This document shows positions 47,372-57,048 of a DNA stretch of 64,000 bases, piece after piece. The stretch covers positions 2,459,546-2,523,545 of the forward strand of contig NZ_CP036269.1 in the NCBI RefSeq assembly GCF_007744675.1, given 5' to 3'. How positions within the stretch are numbered: position 1 is the stretch's first letter; every line of letters begins with the position of its first letter. The notes under the pieces were generated by a model, which saw nothing but the letters and a program-made list of their open reading frames with translations, had not been told where the DNA came from and made no database searches. This DNA is from Gimesia alba. Its GTDB lineage: Bacteria; Planctomycetota; Planctomycetia; Planctomycetales; Planctomycetaceae. Made by a program: the position numbers and the translations under genes.

Positions 47372-48241
47372 TTATAAAGGTTTTCGAGCAATGAAGCATC
47401 CATACTGCATTGCACCAGTTTCATACGCTTTCAGAATGGTTTCAAATCGATCCAGGAACATCACCGTGTCCCGATCAATCAATCGTGCCAGCCAGCGAAC
47501 GCCGGTTTTCTGCACGCGTTGCTGACAGATTTCCCAGGTCTGAGAGACCCGATTGGTCCAGTTATGATATTCCTGGAATTCCAGTCCCCCGTTTTCCATC
47601 CAGGACTGATAATCTTCCGCACTTCCCAGTGACGGGCAGAAGAAACCTTCACAGACATCGTAGACCTGCTGAATCGCGTCTTCACTTTCCAGTTGATCGC
47701 CGGCCAGCCACGCACAAATGACCATGCGACCGCCGGGGCGTAACCAGGAAGCGGCTTTGTGGAAAAAGGCCTGTTTATCAAACAGATGCTCGGTGCATTC
47801 GATGCTCCAGATGACATCGAACGATTCGGGCGGAAACTCGGCGGTTTCTGCGTCCTGGCAGAGAAACTGGGTATTGTGACGTTGTCCGCGCCAGCGTGAT
47901 TCCAGCGAGGCCCAGCGCTTTTGCACCGGGCTGAGAGTGATGCCGGTTACCTGACAGCCGAAGGTTTTGGCCAGATGAATCGAAGAGCCGCCCATGCCAC
48001 AACCGACGTCGAGCAGACTCTCATCGGGCTGAACGTCGATAAATTCAGCCAGCGTCTCAGTCAATTTCTGTTGTGCGATGGCGGACGTTTTCTCATAGTC
48101 TGATAGTTCCAACGCGGCATTACTGTGTTCATCCCACAAACCGTGATGAATGTGTCGTCCCCAGAGCAATCGGTAAAACAGTGTGGTTAAATTGTAGTGG
48201 CTGCGAATGACATCTTTTTGGACGGTGGGACAACTAATCAT
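47372..48241 (-). CDS. Class I SAM methyltransferase (second of the PKS region)
   Basis: A 289-residue protein. Motif I is LLDVGCGMGGSSIHLA (near 97-112) and DVIWSIECTEHLFDK is the motif II region. It resembles the tocopherol/sarcosine/cyclopropane-type methyltransferases of lipid substrates, with an N-terminal helical segment (HYNLTTLFYRLLWGRHIHHG) that often covers a hydrophobic pocket. It lies between the ICMT-like gene and YceI. Its role in the PKS pathway is inference from location. Confidence 0.88.
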   Translation of the reverse strand: MISCPTVQKDVIRSHYNLTTLFYRLLWGRHIHHGLWDEHSNAALELSDYEKTSAIAQQKLTETLAEFIDVQPDESLLDVGCGMGGSSIHLAKTFGCQVTGITLSPVQKRWASLESRWRGQRHNTQFLCQDAETAEFPPESFDVIWSIECTEHLFDKQAFFHKAASWLRPGGRMVICAWLAGDQLESEDAIQQVYDVCEGFFCPSLGSAEDYQSWMENGGLEFQEYHNWTNRVSQTWEICQQRVQKTGVRWLARLIDRDTVMFLDRFETILKAYETGAMQYGCFIARKPL

Positions 48242-48299
48242 GGGATGAGGCCAGGTTCAGGATGTGAAAGAGATGACTGTAACATGATAAAACAGACTG

Positions 48300-48965
48300 T
48301 TATTTGGCAACGTCGAGTTCACCGTAGATTTTCAGTTCATCGGTAATGCCGACGGCACCAAAGGCTTTACTGTAGGGGGTAATGCCAAAATGCGTCTGCT
48401 TGATCGAGAAGCTGGTTCGCACATGGTTCTGTTGGTTTTTATCTGTGACTTCGGCAATCAGGCGCAAATTTCGCGTGACGCCATGCAGGGTGAATTTGCC
48501 ATCCAGTTGATAGAATGATTTTCCCGTGGGGGCATTTTGTTTGACGGGGACGGCCGAGGCAATTTCGAATGTGGCGGTCGGATACTTGCGGACATCCAGC
48601 ACACTACTGCCCAGCATGTTCGCGTTGACGTCTTTTTGCGTTGAGGCAGAAGTCATCCCTTTCAGACCAATGTATTTGCGGGCTGCTGCCGTGTCTGCTT
48701 TCCAGGTGGTCATGTCGAATACAATCTTGCCGGCATTGCTTCTGGCGCCCAGATTCAATGTTCCTGATTTGATTTCTCCGATCACGGCGTGTTCGTGTCC
48801 GAAGCCGGTTTTACCGACGAAGGTATAGACGCGACTTGTTTTCGTATTCACCTGGCCTGTGGCATCTTGTGCCTGAACGCTGGTAGAAAGGCTCATACTG
48901 AGCACAACAAAACCTGCAATCAGCAGGGAATTTATGCGTTGGTAATAGGATACCTGAGGTGACAT
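48300..48965 (-). CDS. YceI-family periplasmic lipocalin-like protein
   Basis: A 221-residue protein with signal peptide (cleaved near SVQAQ). The rest is a YceI beta-barrel: a hydrophobic ligand-binding fold with the family pattern of VFDMTTWKAD, a long central segment, and FTLHGVTRNLRLIAEV. YceI-type barrels bind polyprenyl or quinone-like lipids, which suits a carrier for the lipid product of the polyketide pathway. It is first in the minus-strand operon and divergent from blaI. Confidence 0.87.
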   Translation of the reverse strand: MSPQVSYYQRINSLLIAGFVVLSMSLSTSVQAQDATGQVNTKTSRVYTFVGKTGFGHEHAVIGEIKSGTLNLGARSNAGKIVFDMTTWKADTAAARKYIGLKGMTSASTQKDVNANMLGSSVLDVRKYPTATFEIASAVPVKQNAPTGKSFYQLDGKFTLHGVTRNLRLIAEVTDKNQQNHVRTSFSIKQTHFGITPYSKAFGAVGITDELKIYGELDVAK

Positions 48966-49048
48966 CTGACGAATCCTTGTCTAAATTGCAGTCTGGTTTT
49001 ACGATTCCTGACTTCCGAAATCCCTTGTCTTGTGGGGCGAACCATAAC

Positions 49049-49064
49049 AACTATGGATATAGTA
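49049..49064. promoter_or_regulatory. AACTAT-N4-ATAGTA dyad, BlaI-type operator candidate
   Basis: Near-identical to the dyad at 41116-41131. It lies between the divergent YceI and BlaI genes, about 85 bases before the YceI start and 155 before the BlaI start, as expected for an autoregulated divergent promoter. Confidence 0.65.
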
Positions 49065-49219
49065 GTAAATGCCATTTTCTCAAAAAACAGGCCAACAGGC
49101 GAAGTCGCTTGTTTCCCGATCAGCGTGAAATTGCGCTGGGAATCAGGTTTGCAGGGAATGTGGGAATCGCTAAAATCAGCGCACAGAAATATTTGCGATT
49201 TTCGATAGATAGGACCAAT

Positions 49220-49594
49220 GTGAAAGATTATCGACTCACTCACTACGAACTGGAATTGATGGGAGTGATCTGGGAACTCGAAGAAGCAAGCGTGCAGGAT
49301 GTGTGCGATGCCTTACCGCGTGAGTTGGCTTATACGACCGTGATGACGACGCTCAGTCTGTTGGCGAAGAAGAAAAAAGTGTTGAAGCGTATCAAACGTG
49401 GTCGCGCCTATATCTATCAACCGGCTGTGACGCGTGAAGAAGTTTCGCAATCGATGCTGGGGCAGTTGAAACAGGTTCTGCTGGGAGATTCTCTACCGAC
49501 GCTGATGGTGAATCTGCTGGAAAACGAGAATATGTCAGAGGATGATATTTCCGCGCTCAAGAACGCGATCAATAAACTGGAGTCGAAGGAATGA
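49220..49594 (+). CDS. BlaI/MecI/CopY-family repressor
   Basis: A 124-residue protein from GTG 49220 with AGGA five bases upstream; the frame is open further left, but those codons look non-coding. The N-terminal winged helix has the BlaI pattern LTHYELELMGVIWELEEASVQDV and YTTVMTTLSLLAKK. The C-terminal dimerisation part is acidic. The stop overlaps the M56 gene start (ATGA). BlaI repressors are inactivated by proteolysis by the partner M56 protease. Confidence 0.9.
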   Translation: MKDYRLTHYELELMGVIWELEEASVQDVCDALPRELAYTTVMTTLSLLAKKKKVLKRIKRGRAYIYQPAVTREEVSQSMLGQLKQVLLGDSLPTLMVNLLENENMSEDDISALKNAINKLESKE

Positions 49595-50658
49595 CGCCAG
49601 CCGGCTTTCTGGAAACGATCAGTTCTCTCTCACTACAATCAGCGGTCCTGATTGGCGTGATCGGGGTCTTGACCTTTCGGAATAAAAAATCGCCTTCCGC
49701 ACATCGGATGTGGGCCGTTTGTCACATGCTGTTACTGGTGCAGTTTCTGTTGGCATTCGGAGTGCCTCATCCACGATTGTTTTCCCCCACTCTGATTGAA
49801 TACGGCGGTTACTTCGAAGCTGTTCAGAACGTGGAGTCTGGTCTCGGCCAGATTCTGATGATGATCTGGCTGGCGGGAGTTGCGGTCTCATTGGTCTTAC
49901 TGGTGCTAGGAACCACTCAGACGGTACGGATTCTCCGTCGTGCCATTCCCATCGAACTAAAATCGCTGACCGATCAACCGTGCCTGCATACAGGCGGCAA
50001 ATCGATCCTGTTATTAAGCAGCGAAGAGACACACACGCCGTTCTGCTGGCAGATCCATCAGCCTCTGATTGTGCTGCCGCGTTCGATTCTTTCTCTGCCG
50101 GCAGACGAACTGGCGATGATTATTCGTCATGAAACAGAACATCTTCGGGCCGGTCATCCTTTGCATCTGTTTTTGCAACGACTGGTCGAGGCGGTTTTCT
50201 GGTTTCACCCACTGGTCTGGTGGAGTTCGCGTCAGGCGGTTTACAGCAGAGAGTTTTATTGTGACAACCAGTCAGTGCATAGCAGCAGCGAAGCTTTGGT
50301 CTATTTAAAAAGCCTGCTGCACTTTGCCGAACAACAGAAAAAAGGCTGGAATTCCCTCTCAGCGGGATTTGTGTTTCGGAACAGTCCCAGTCTGATCCAG
50401 CAACGTGTGAGCCGATTGACCAACCGTGACTGGTCTGGTTCGCCTGCGATGAATACGAATCGTTGGAGGATTCCGGTGGTTTTGATGACAGCGCTGCTGT
50501 CGCTCTTGTTGTGGATTCCTCTGAATGTCTCTGCATCGAACCGCTCGTTCTGGTCTCCCTGGCCGAGTTGGTCCACTCACGTGTTGCACTCGATCGGGAT
50601 TCCGGCCCGCGATTACGAAATTGACGGGCATCGCCTGCGACCACACGAGCATTATTGA
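49591..50658 (+). CDS. M56-family (BlaR1-like) membrane metalloprotease
   Basis: A 355-residue protein with about four helices. Zinc site HETEH at 180-184 and the downstream Glu in REFYCDN (about 221), as in BlaR1. It ends soon after its last helix (near 310-330) without the C-terminal penicillin-binding sensor of true BlaR1, so the signal is not a beta-lactam bound by that domain. Translationally coupled to the repressor. I predict that it cleaves the BlaI partner in response to an envelope or lipid signal. Confidence 0.9.
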   Translation: MTPAGFLETISSLSLQSAVLIGVIGVLTFRNKKSPSAHRMWAVCHMLLLVQFLLAFGVPHPRLFSPTLIEYGGYFEAVQNVESGLGQILMMIWLAGVAVSLVLLVLGTTQTVRILRRAIPIELKSLTDQPCLHTGGKSILLLSSEETHTPFCWQIHQPLIVLPRSILSLPADELAMIIRHETEHLRAGHPLHLFLQRLVEAVFWFHPLVWWSSRQAVYSREFYCDNQSVHSSSEALVYLKSLLHFAEQQKKGWNSLSAGFVFRNSPSLIQQRVSRLTNRDWSGSPAMNTNRWRIPVVLMTALLSLLLWIPLNVSASNRSFWSPWPSWSTHVLHSIGIPARDYEIDGHRLRPHEHY

Positions 50659-50804
50659 ATCCGGAACACGGCGTTTTTACGGATTGTTGTTCATGGTCTC
50701 AAGCTGGTAAGTCGAAGGAAGTTCGGCGAGGAAGCATCGTCTTGCCAGTATAGTGCTCTTATGTATCTGTAATTCGTGACTAAATAAAACTTAAATATTG
50801 ACAA

Positions 50805-50834
50805 TTGACGTTCGCAATAGTAGAGTTTTATATA
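50805..50834 (+). promoter_or_regulatory. Promoter candidate for the DUF1549 operon
   Basis: TTGACG (50805-50810), 18-base spacer, TATATA (50829-50834). The coding start is at 50895. Confidence 0.5.
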
Positions 50835-50894
50835 AGAGACCGCGCTTTTTACGCATACCCTCCAACACCTGTTCCCACCTCAATTAGAATCGAC

Positions 50895-53141
50895 ATGAAT
50901 ACATTGCATAATGCTGCTTCACCACGTCTGTTCTTTCGTCGTTTCCTCCCTGTTGTCATCATCGTGCTCATCAGTAGTCGTGCTGTGATGGCAGAAGAAG
51001 CGAAAACTCCTGTCAGCTTTGTGAACGATGTGATTCCGGTGCTGACCAAGGCCGGTTGTAACATGGGAGTCTGTCATGCCAAAGCGGGCGGAGGGCAAAA
51101 CGGCTTTCAACTTTCTCTGCTCGGTTTTGAGCCGTTGGAAGACTTTGACAGCCTGGTAAAAGAAGCGCATGGCCGACGGCTTTTTCCTTCCGTGCCCTCC
51201 AAAAGTCTGCTGCTTACGAAAGCATCCGGAGAGACGCCCCATGGTGGGGGAAACCGACTTCCTCGGGGATCAGAAGGTTACGAGGTGATCCGCAGATGGA
51301 TTGAGGAAGGATCGACCTATTCCACCGGCAACGAGCCGACATTGGAGTCGGTCGAGGTCCAGCCAGAGCGCGGTCTGGTCCAGATGGGAGAAGAACAGCA
51401 TCTCAAAGCGATTGCGAAATATTCGGATGGCAGCGTACGAGATATTACTCGTCTGGCGCTGTTTGAATCGAACATCAAAAACATGGCCGACGTTTCTGAA
51501 GAAGGTGTGGTGAAAGTTCACGACATCCCGGGGAAGGTTGCCGTGATGGTGCGTTATCAGGGCAAGATTGCCGTGTTTACGGCTGCGATTCCTCTGGGAG
51601 CGCCCATTCAAAGTGTGCCTGCCGAAAAGAATTTTATTGATCAACATGTGTTTGCGAACCTGAAGGAACTCGGGATTCCGCCATCAGCTATCTGTGATGA
51701 CGCGACTTTTCTGCGTCGGGTGACGCTCGATATTTGCGGGCGGTTTCCGACTCAGCAGGAGACTGAAGCATTTCTGACAAGTACCGACCCCAATAAACGG
51801 GATCAGGTTGTGGAGAAACTCTTACGCAGCCCGAACTATGCGGACTACTTCGCTTCCAAATGGGCGCCCGTCTTAAAGAACCGTCGCGATGCAGCCAGTG
51901 ATATTACGTCGAACTTTGCCTTTCATGCCTGGATTCGAGACAGTCTGCTGGCCAATGTACCTTACGATCAACTGGTGCGTGAACTGCTTGGTGCGACAGG
52001 AACCGTCGTCGCGAATCCTCCGGTTGCCTGGTATAAGCGGGTCAAAGATCCGAAAGAGCAGTTGGAAGATATCGCCCAGTTGTTTCTGGGAGTGCGGATG
52101 CAGTGTGCCCAGTGCCATCACCATCCGTTCGAACGCTGGAGCCAGGACGACTATTACAGTTTCGCCGCCTTCTTTTCTCAGATAGGCCGCAAGCCAACCG
52201 GCACGCGTGGCGAAGACCTGATTTTTCATCAACGTGGTCTGGCTCAAGCGAAGAATGTCAAAACGGGAGAGATGTTGAAGCCGGTCGCTCTGGGAGATGA
52301 TGTTGGTACGATTTCTCCCGATGAAGATCCGCGGCTGCGTCTGGGGAACTGGATGAGTTCCAAAGAGAACCCGTTTTTCGCCAAGGCGCTGGTCAACCGC
52401 TATTGGAAACACTTTTTCAAACGAGCTCTGATTGAACCCGAAGATGACATTCGGGATACGAACCCGCCATCCAATCCGGAATTGATGGCGGCTCTGGAAG
52501 AACACTTTATCAGCTCGGGCTACGATTTGAAAAAACTGATCAAAGCCATTACGCAGTCAAACACCTATCAACTGAGTTCGATGCCGAACGAGTACAACCT
52601 GCTCGATCGCCAGAATTATTCGCGTTTTTATCCCCGCAGATTACAGGCGGAAGTCTTGCTGGATTCGATTGACCAGTTGACCGGATCGACGACCACGTTT
52701 GCCAACCTGCCTCCAGGCACACGGGCCATCGCTTTGCCGGATAACAGCTATACGAAGTCATCGGCGTTCCTGAAAGTCTTCGGGCGTCCTAACAGTGCCA
52801 GCGTTTGCGAGTGCGAGCGGATTCAGTCCTCCAGTCTCGCCCAGAGCCTGCACTTGATCAATTCCAATGAAGTCAAATCGAAACTGGCGAACGGCAGCGG
52901 TCGTGCTGCTCAGTTAGCCAAGTCGGATAAAACGATCGAGGAAAAAATCAACGAATTATACTTCACCGCGTTTGCTCGTAAGCCAAAACCGGACGAAATG
53001 AAAATCGCACTGGAATACCTGACCCAACCAGAGCCTGATGCGAAAGCCAAGGCGGGTCAAAAGAAAAAGCCGACAAACAAAGACTATCAGGATTTGATCT
53101 GGGCTTTGATGAATACCAAGGAATTCCTGTTTAATCACTAA
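50895..53141 (+). CDS. PSCyt/Ig-like/DUF1549/DUF1553 protein
   Basis: About 748 residues from ATG 50895. Signal peptide (about 1-35), then a CxxxxCH-type motif (AGCNMGVCHAKAGG), a BIG2-like Ig domain (about 145-235), DUF1549 (about 245-430) with the haem-type motif CAQCHHHPFERW near 405, and DUF1553 (about 480-745). Compared with the 33-36 kb gene it lacks the long coiled-coil and carries the Ig domain. Operon with a PPC protein and a DUF1501 protein. Confidence 0.9.
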   Translation: MNTLHNAASPRLFFRRFLPVVIIVLISSRAVMAEEAKTPVSFVNDVIPVLTKAGCNMGVCHAKAGGGQNGFQLSLLGFEPLEDFDSLVKEAHGRRLFPSVPSKSLLLTKASGETPHGGGNRLPRGSEGYEVIRRWIEEGSTYSTGNEPTLESVEVQPERGLVQMGEEQHLKAIAKYSDGSVRDITRLALFESNIKNMADVSEEGVVKVHDIPGKVAVMVRYQGKIAVFTAAIPLGAPIQSVPAEKNFIDQHVFANLKELGIPPSAICDDATFLRRVTLDICGRFPTQQETEAFLTSTDPNKRDQVVEKLLRSPNYADYFASKWAPVLKNRRDAASDITSNFAFHAWIRDSLLANVPYDQLVRELLGATGTVVANPPVAWYKRVKDPKEQLEDIAQLFLGVRMQCAQCHHHPFERWSQDDYYSFAAFFSQIGRKPTGTRGEDLIFHQRGLAQAKNVKTGEMLKPVALGDDVGTISPDEDPRLRLGNWMSSKENPFFAKALVNRYWKHFFKRALIEPEDDIRDTNPPSNPELMAALEEHFISSGYDLKKLIKAITQSNTYQLSSMPNEYNLLDRQNYSRFYPRRLQAEVLLDSIDQLTGSTTTFANLPPGTRAIALPDNSYTKSSAFLKVFGRPNSASVCECERIQSSSLAQSLHLINSNEVKSKLANGSGRAAQLAKSDKTIEEKINELYFTAFARKPKPDEMKIALEYLTQPEPDAKAKAGQKKKPTNKDYQDLIWALMNTKEFLFNH

Positions 53142-53233
53142 ACTGATCATGAGCGTTTTGTCCCTGAACACAGGGCGCGATACTTACTTTCATAAAACAC
53201 ATTTAAAACTTATTGACCAGAGGCCTCAAATCT

Positions 53234-55504
53234 ATGAGACATCTTCGACTGCAATCCTCTATCGCTGTGGGATTCTTTATTCTGGCATGCTGTCTAGGTA
53301 CATCGACGGCGCTGGCGCAGCTGGTCTGTCTGCCTGCTCCACGATTGCTAACCACGATGCCGATGGGAGGGCAGGTTGGTACCAGCTTTGATGTGAAAAT
53401 CACCGGGGAAAATATTGAACCCGGCGACGAGCTCCGTTTTTCCAATCCGTCAATCACCGCGAAACCCAAACTGGGAGCAAACGGCGCGCCTGTGTCTGGT
53501 CAATATGTGGTCAGCATCGCCAAGGACTGTCCAGCGGGAATTCATGAAGCGCGCGTGATGACGCGACTCGGCATTTCTTCCTCTCGTGCGTTCAACGTGG
53601 GTGTGCTTCCCGAAGCGACTCAGGCCAAGGCGAATACGACGCTTGAGACCGCGATGAAGCTGGATTTGAATTCCATCTGCAATGCTGTGATGACGAAGCA
53701 GAAGGTCGATTTCTATACATTTGAAGCCAACAAAGGCCAGCGCATTATCGTTGACTGTGCCGCAAAAGGCATCGATTCCAAACTGAATCCCGTGGTCATC
53801 ATTGCGGATGAACAGGGGATGGATCTGCAAGTGGAACGCCGCGGCGGCATGCTCGATTTTGAAGTTCCCGAGACCGGCAAGTATGTGATTAAACTGCACG
53901 GGCTGACGTATGATGGCGGCCCGCATCACTTCTATCGGCTGGCGCTGAAAAAAGCAGCCAAAGATGAAGTCGTCGCGCGAATGCCTTCGATCCAAAAGGT
54001 GAGCGCCTTTTCCTGGCCTCCCGTTGGTCTGACAGACAAATCAATCAAACCGGAAACAGAACCCAATAACCAGCATGCAGAGGCTCAGAAGATTACTCTG
54101 CCTTGTGACATCACGGGGAGTTTCTTTCCGGCGGCAGATGTCGATACGTTCGAATTTACCGCAAAGAAAGGCGACGTCTGGTGGGTTGAAGTGGCTTCCG
54201 AGCGACTGGGGCGTCCCACAGATCCCTCAATCGTCGTACAACATGTCAGCGGAAAGCCTGGCAGTGAAACCATCACCGATTTAGTCGAACTGAGTGATAT
54301 TCCAAGTCCCGTGAAAGTTTCCAGTAACGGTTACTCGTATGATGGCCCTCCCTATAATGCCGGTTCATCCGATATACTGGGCAAAGTGGTGATTAAGCAG
54401 GATGGCCTGCATCGGCTTCAGCTGCGAGATCTGTTTGGTGGTACTCGAAATGATCCCAAAAATATTTATCGTCTGGTAATTCGCAAAGCAGCCCCTGATT
54501 TTGCACTGGTTGGATGGGCCTTGCATATGAACCTGCGAAACGGGGACCGCAATGCACTCTCGAAACCAATCGCACTGCGTGCTGGTGCGACGATGCCCAT
54601 CGAAGTCGTGGTGGTTCGCCGCGACGGATTTGATGGCGAAATTGAATTGTTCATGGATAATCTTCCTGATGGCGTGACCGCAACCGGGCTCAAAATTCCC
54701 AAAGGTAAGTCGCGCGGGATCATGGTGGTGAGCGCCGAAGCAAACGCGCCCCGCGGTTTGACCAGCGCTCAGTTTTTTGGACGGGCTACGATTGACGGTA
54801 AAGAAGTCATCCGTACTTGCCATTTGGCCTCGATGCAATGGCCGGTCAAGAATGCCTGGAGTGAAGTCCCCAGCCCGCGTTTGATGGCCGATGTTCCTGT
54901 TTCCGTCAGCACTTCCGAGCTGGCGCCGATCACGATCTCACCAGCTGAAAAGAAGGTGTGGGAAGTGACTGCGGGTGAAAAATTGACGCTGCCGCTGAAA
55001 CATGAACGCCGCAGTGAATTTTCCGGTGCCAATATTACTTTGAAGACCTATGGCGCCGGCTTTGAGAAAGTGCCTGCTTTCGATGCTCCTTTGACGGCCG
55101 ATAAATCGCAGGCGGTTCTTGATCTGGCGGCTTTGAAAACACGGCCCGGCGAATACAAGATCGCGTTTTACGGGTATGCTGTTGTCAAGTACCAGGAAGA
55201 TCTGGAAGCCGTTGCCGAAGCAAAAACCGCACTGATGCAGGCGCAGCAGGATGCAGAAGCACTGGCAGCAGAAGCGAAAAAACTGGCGGACGCCGCCAAG
55301 ACAGCTCCCGATGCACAGCGAAAAAATGCCGAAACAGCTGCGAAAGCGGCTGCCGAAAAAGCAAAAATGGCTCAGGCAGGGATTGCAACTGCCGATAAAC
55401 AGTTAAAGAGCGCGACAGCGAAAGCCAAGCCCAAAGACATCGTTGATATTATTGTTTCCACGCCCGTTACCATTCGTGTGAATCCAGCTAAGAAGGCGAA
55501 ATAG
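53234..55504 (+). CDS. Secreted PPC-domain protein with C-terminal coiled coil
   Basis: About 756 residues from ATG 53234. Signal peptide (cleaved near STALAQ), two or more bacterial pre-peptidase C-terminal (PPC) beta-sandwich domains (about 125-235 and 275-400) with the sequence pattern DFYTFEANKGQRIIVD and VDTFEFTAKKGDVWWVE, later beta-sandwich regions, and a long Ala/Lys/Glu-rich coiled coil at about 655-735. Located between DUF1549 and DUF1501 genes with short gaps. It may be a structural or substrate-binding partner of that putative redox complex. Confidence 0.87.
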   Translation: MRHLRLQSSIAVGFFILACCLGTSTALAQLVCLPAPRLLTTMPMGGQVGTSFDVKITGENIEPGDELRFSNPSITAKPKLGANGAPVSGQYVVSIAKDCPAGIHEARVMTRLGISSSRAFNVGVLPEATQAKANTTLETAMKLDLNSICNAVMTKQKVDFYTFEANKGQRIIVDCAAKGIDSKLNPVVIIADEQGMDLQVERRGGMLDFEVPETGKYVIKLHGLTYDGGPHHFYRLALKKAAKDEVVARMPSIQKVSAFSWPPVGLTDKSIKPETEPNNQHAEAQKITLPCDITGSFFPAADVDTFEFTAKKGDVWWVEVASERLGRPTDPSIVVQHVSGKPGSETITDLVELSDIPSPVKVSSNGYSYDGPPYNAGSSDILGKVVIKQDGLHRLQLRDLFGGTRNDPKNIYRLVIRKAAPDFALVGWALHMNLRNGDRNALSKPIALRAGATMPIEVVVVRRDGFDGEIELFMDNLPDGVTATGLKIPKGKSRGIMVVSAEANAPRGLTSAQFFGRATIDGKEVIRTCHLASMQWPVKNAWSEVPSPRLMADVPVSVSTSELAPITISPAEKKVWEVTAGEKLTLPLKHERRSEFSGANITLKTYGAGFEKVPAFDAPLTADKSQAVLDLAALKTRPGEYKIAFYGYAVVKYQEDLEAVAEAKTALMQAQQDAEALAAEAKKLADAAKTAPDAQRKNAETAAKAAAEKAKMAQAGIATADKQLKSATAKAKPKDIVDIIVSTPVTIRVNPAKKAK

Positions 55505-55506
55505 AG

Positions 55507-56928
55507 ATGACAGATCCGTTTAACGCTTCATCGATCACTCCCTGTCCCGGACCGGAAAACCGGCGCGGGTTCCTGAAAATGGGTCTGGCGGGATTTGCGT
55601 CTCTGACTCTTCCCGGGATTCTGCGTCTGCAGGCGGCTAGCCCTGTGCAGAACAAGAAGAAAAAAGCCGTCATCATGGTCTGGCAGCCGGGTGGTTGCTC
55701 GCACATTGATACGTACGATCCCAAGCCGAATGCCCCCAGTGAGTATAGTGGCCCTTTCGGAACCATTCCGACCAGTGTGCCCGGTATGAACTTTACCGAG
55801 CTACTGCCGATGCAGGCGAAGATTGCCGATAAATTTACGGTTTTGCGATCGATGCGTCATGGCAGTCCCGGTCACCCTGCGGGTACCTTGCGAATGCTGA
55901 CGGGTGACCCCGATACCCGTGATAAGGAAATTCCCAAGTATCCTGACTGGATGTCAGTCACGAACTATCTGCGTGCCCAGGAAGGTCCCCGGAAGAATCC
56001 GCTGCCTCCCAATGTGGCTGTGAATTTTTCTTCACAGCGTGTTGGTCCCGCTTATCTGGGGGATGCCTACGGGCCGTTTACCGTTTCTGGTGATCCCAAC
56101 AAACCGAATTTTGTTGTACCCAATATTGGTTTGTCGAATACTGCGGAAGTCAAGCAGCTGAACCGCCGCGCGACGCTGCGCCAGAAGCTCGATACGCTCG
56201 AACGTTCGTTCGATCAGGCAGGGGAACTGCAGGCGCTGGACGAGTTCGAAACTCAGGCGATGACACTGTTGACGAACCCTAAAACGAAAGATGCCTTCGA
56301 TCTGACCCAGGAAGATGATCGGACACGCGATCGTTATGGCCGGAATACCTGGGGCCAGCAATTGCTGATGGCACGTCGTCTGGTAGAAGCGGGCGTAGAT
56401 GTGCTCTCGACCAGTTTGAGTGGTCCGTTGTGCGGCCGCGTGAATAACTGGGACGACCATGCCGTGAACCATCATGTATTCGATGCGCTTCGGTTTCGTT
56501 CGCAAGCCTACGATCAGGCCGTCTCGGCTCTGATTGAAGACATTTATGAGCGTGGTCTGGATGAACGCGTACTGGTGGTGGTGACCGGAGAATTTGGGCG
56601 GACTCCCAAAATTAACTATCAACCCAGTACGGGTGCCGGAAATGCGAGTGCCCCGGCTGGCACCAAGCAGCCTGGCCGCGATCACTGGGCACGGGCCTTC
56701 TCCAATATCTGGGCTGGTGGCGGCATCGAAACCGGGCGGTTTATTGGCGCAACAGACAAGTTCGGCGAAGACTCGATCGAGCGGATCTGCGGTGCCGGCG
56801 ATTTCCTGGCGACGATCTATCATCACTTAGGCATTGATTCTGCCAATGTGCTGATTGAAGATTTCAACGGTCGTCCCACGCCGATTATTGCGGATCAGGG
56901 AAAACCGATTCCCGAACTGATTGGCTAG
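55507..56928 (+). CDS. DUF1501 domain protein, Tat-exported
   Basis: A 473-residue protein beginning two bases after the PPC stop. Tat signal (ENRRGFLKMGLAGFA). DUF1501 motifs: WQPGGCSHIDTYDPKP near 59, SMRHGSPGHPAGT near 116, VTGEFGRTPKIN near 360 and PGRDHWARAFSNIWAGGG near 390. It is the second DUF1501 gene in the window. About a third of its sequence pattern is shared with the 36-37 kb copy, judged by eye. Confidence 0.9.
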   Translation: MTDPFNASSITPCPGPENRRGFLKMGLAGFASLTLPGILRLQAASPVQNKKKKAVIMVWQPGGCSHIDTYDPKPNAPSEYSGPFGTIPTSVPGMNFTELLPMQAKIADKFTVLRSMRHGSPGHPAGTLRMLTGDPDTRDKEIPKYPDWMSVTNYLRAQEGPRKNPLPPNVAVNFSSQRVGPAYLGDAYGPFTVSGDPNKPNFVVPNIGLSNTAEVKQLNRRATLRQKLDTLERSFDQAGELQALDEFETQAMTLLTNPKTKDAFDLTQEDDRTRDRYGRNTWGQQLLMARRLVEAGVDVLSTSLSGPLCGRVNNWDDHAVNHHVFDALRFRSQAYDQAVSALIEDIYERGLDERVLVVVTGEFGRTPKINYQPSTGAGNASAPAGTKQPGRDHWARAFSNIWAGGGIETGRFIGATDKFGEDSIERICGAGDFLATIYHHLGIDSANVLIEDFNGRPTPIIADQGKPIPELIG

Positions 56929-57048
56929 TTCATGAATTGGCAGGAGTGCCGTCGAGAACGTTGCTTCTGCGAATGATTGGGGGGCGGAGCGTTTCGTTCC
57001 TGCTCTACGATGCGCCTTGTCATTTCCAGGGCACATTGGTTGTTTCGC

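Noticed and set aside
49591..50658. Beta-lactam resistance regulator pair (BlaI-BlaR1)
   Set aside because: The protease lacks the penicillin-binding sensor domain and no beta-lactamase gene lies nearby. The neighbours point to lipid metabolism.
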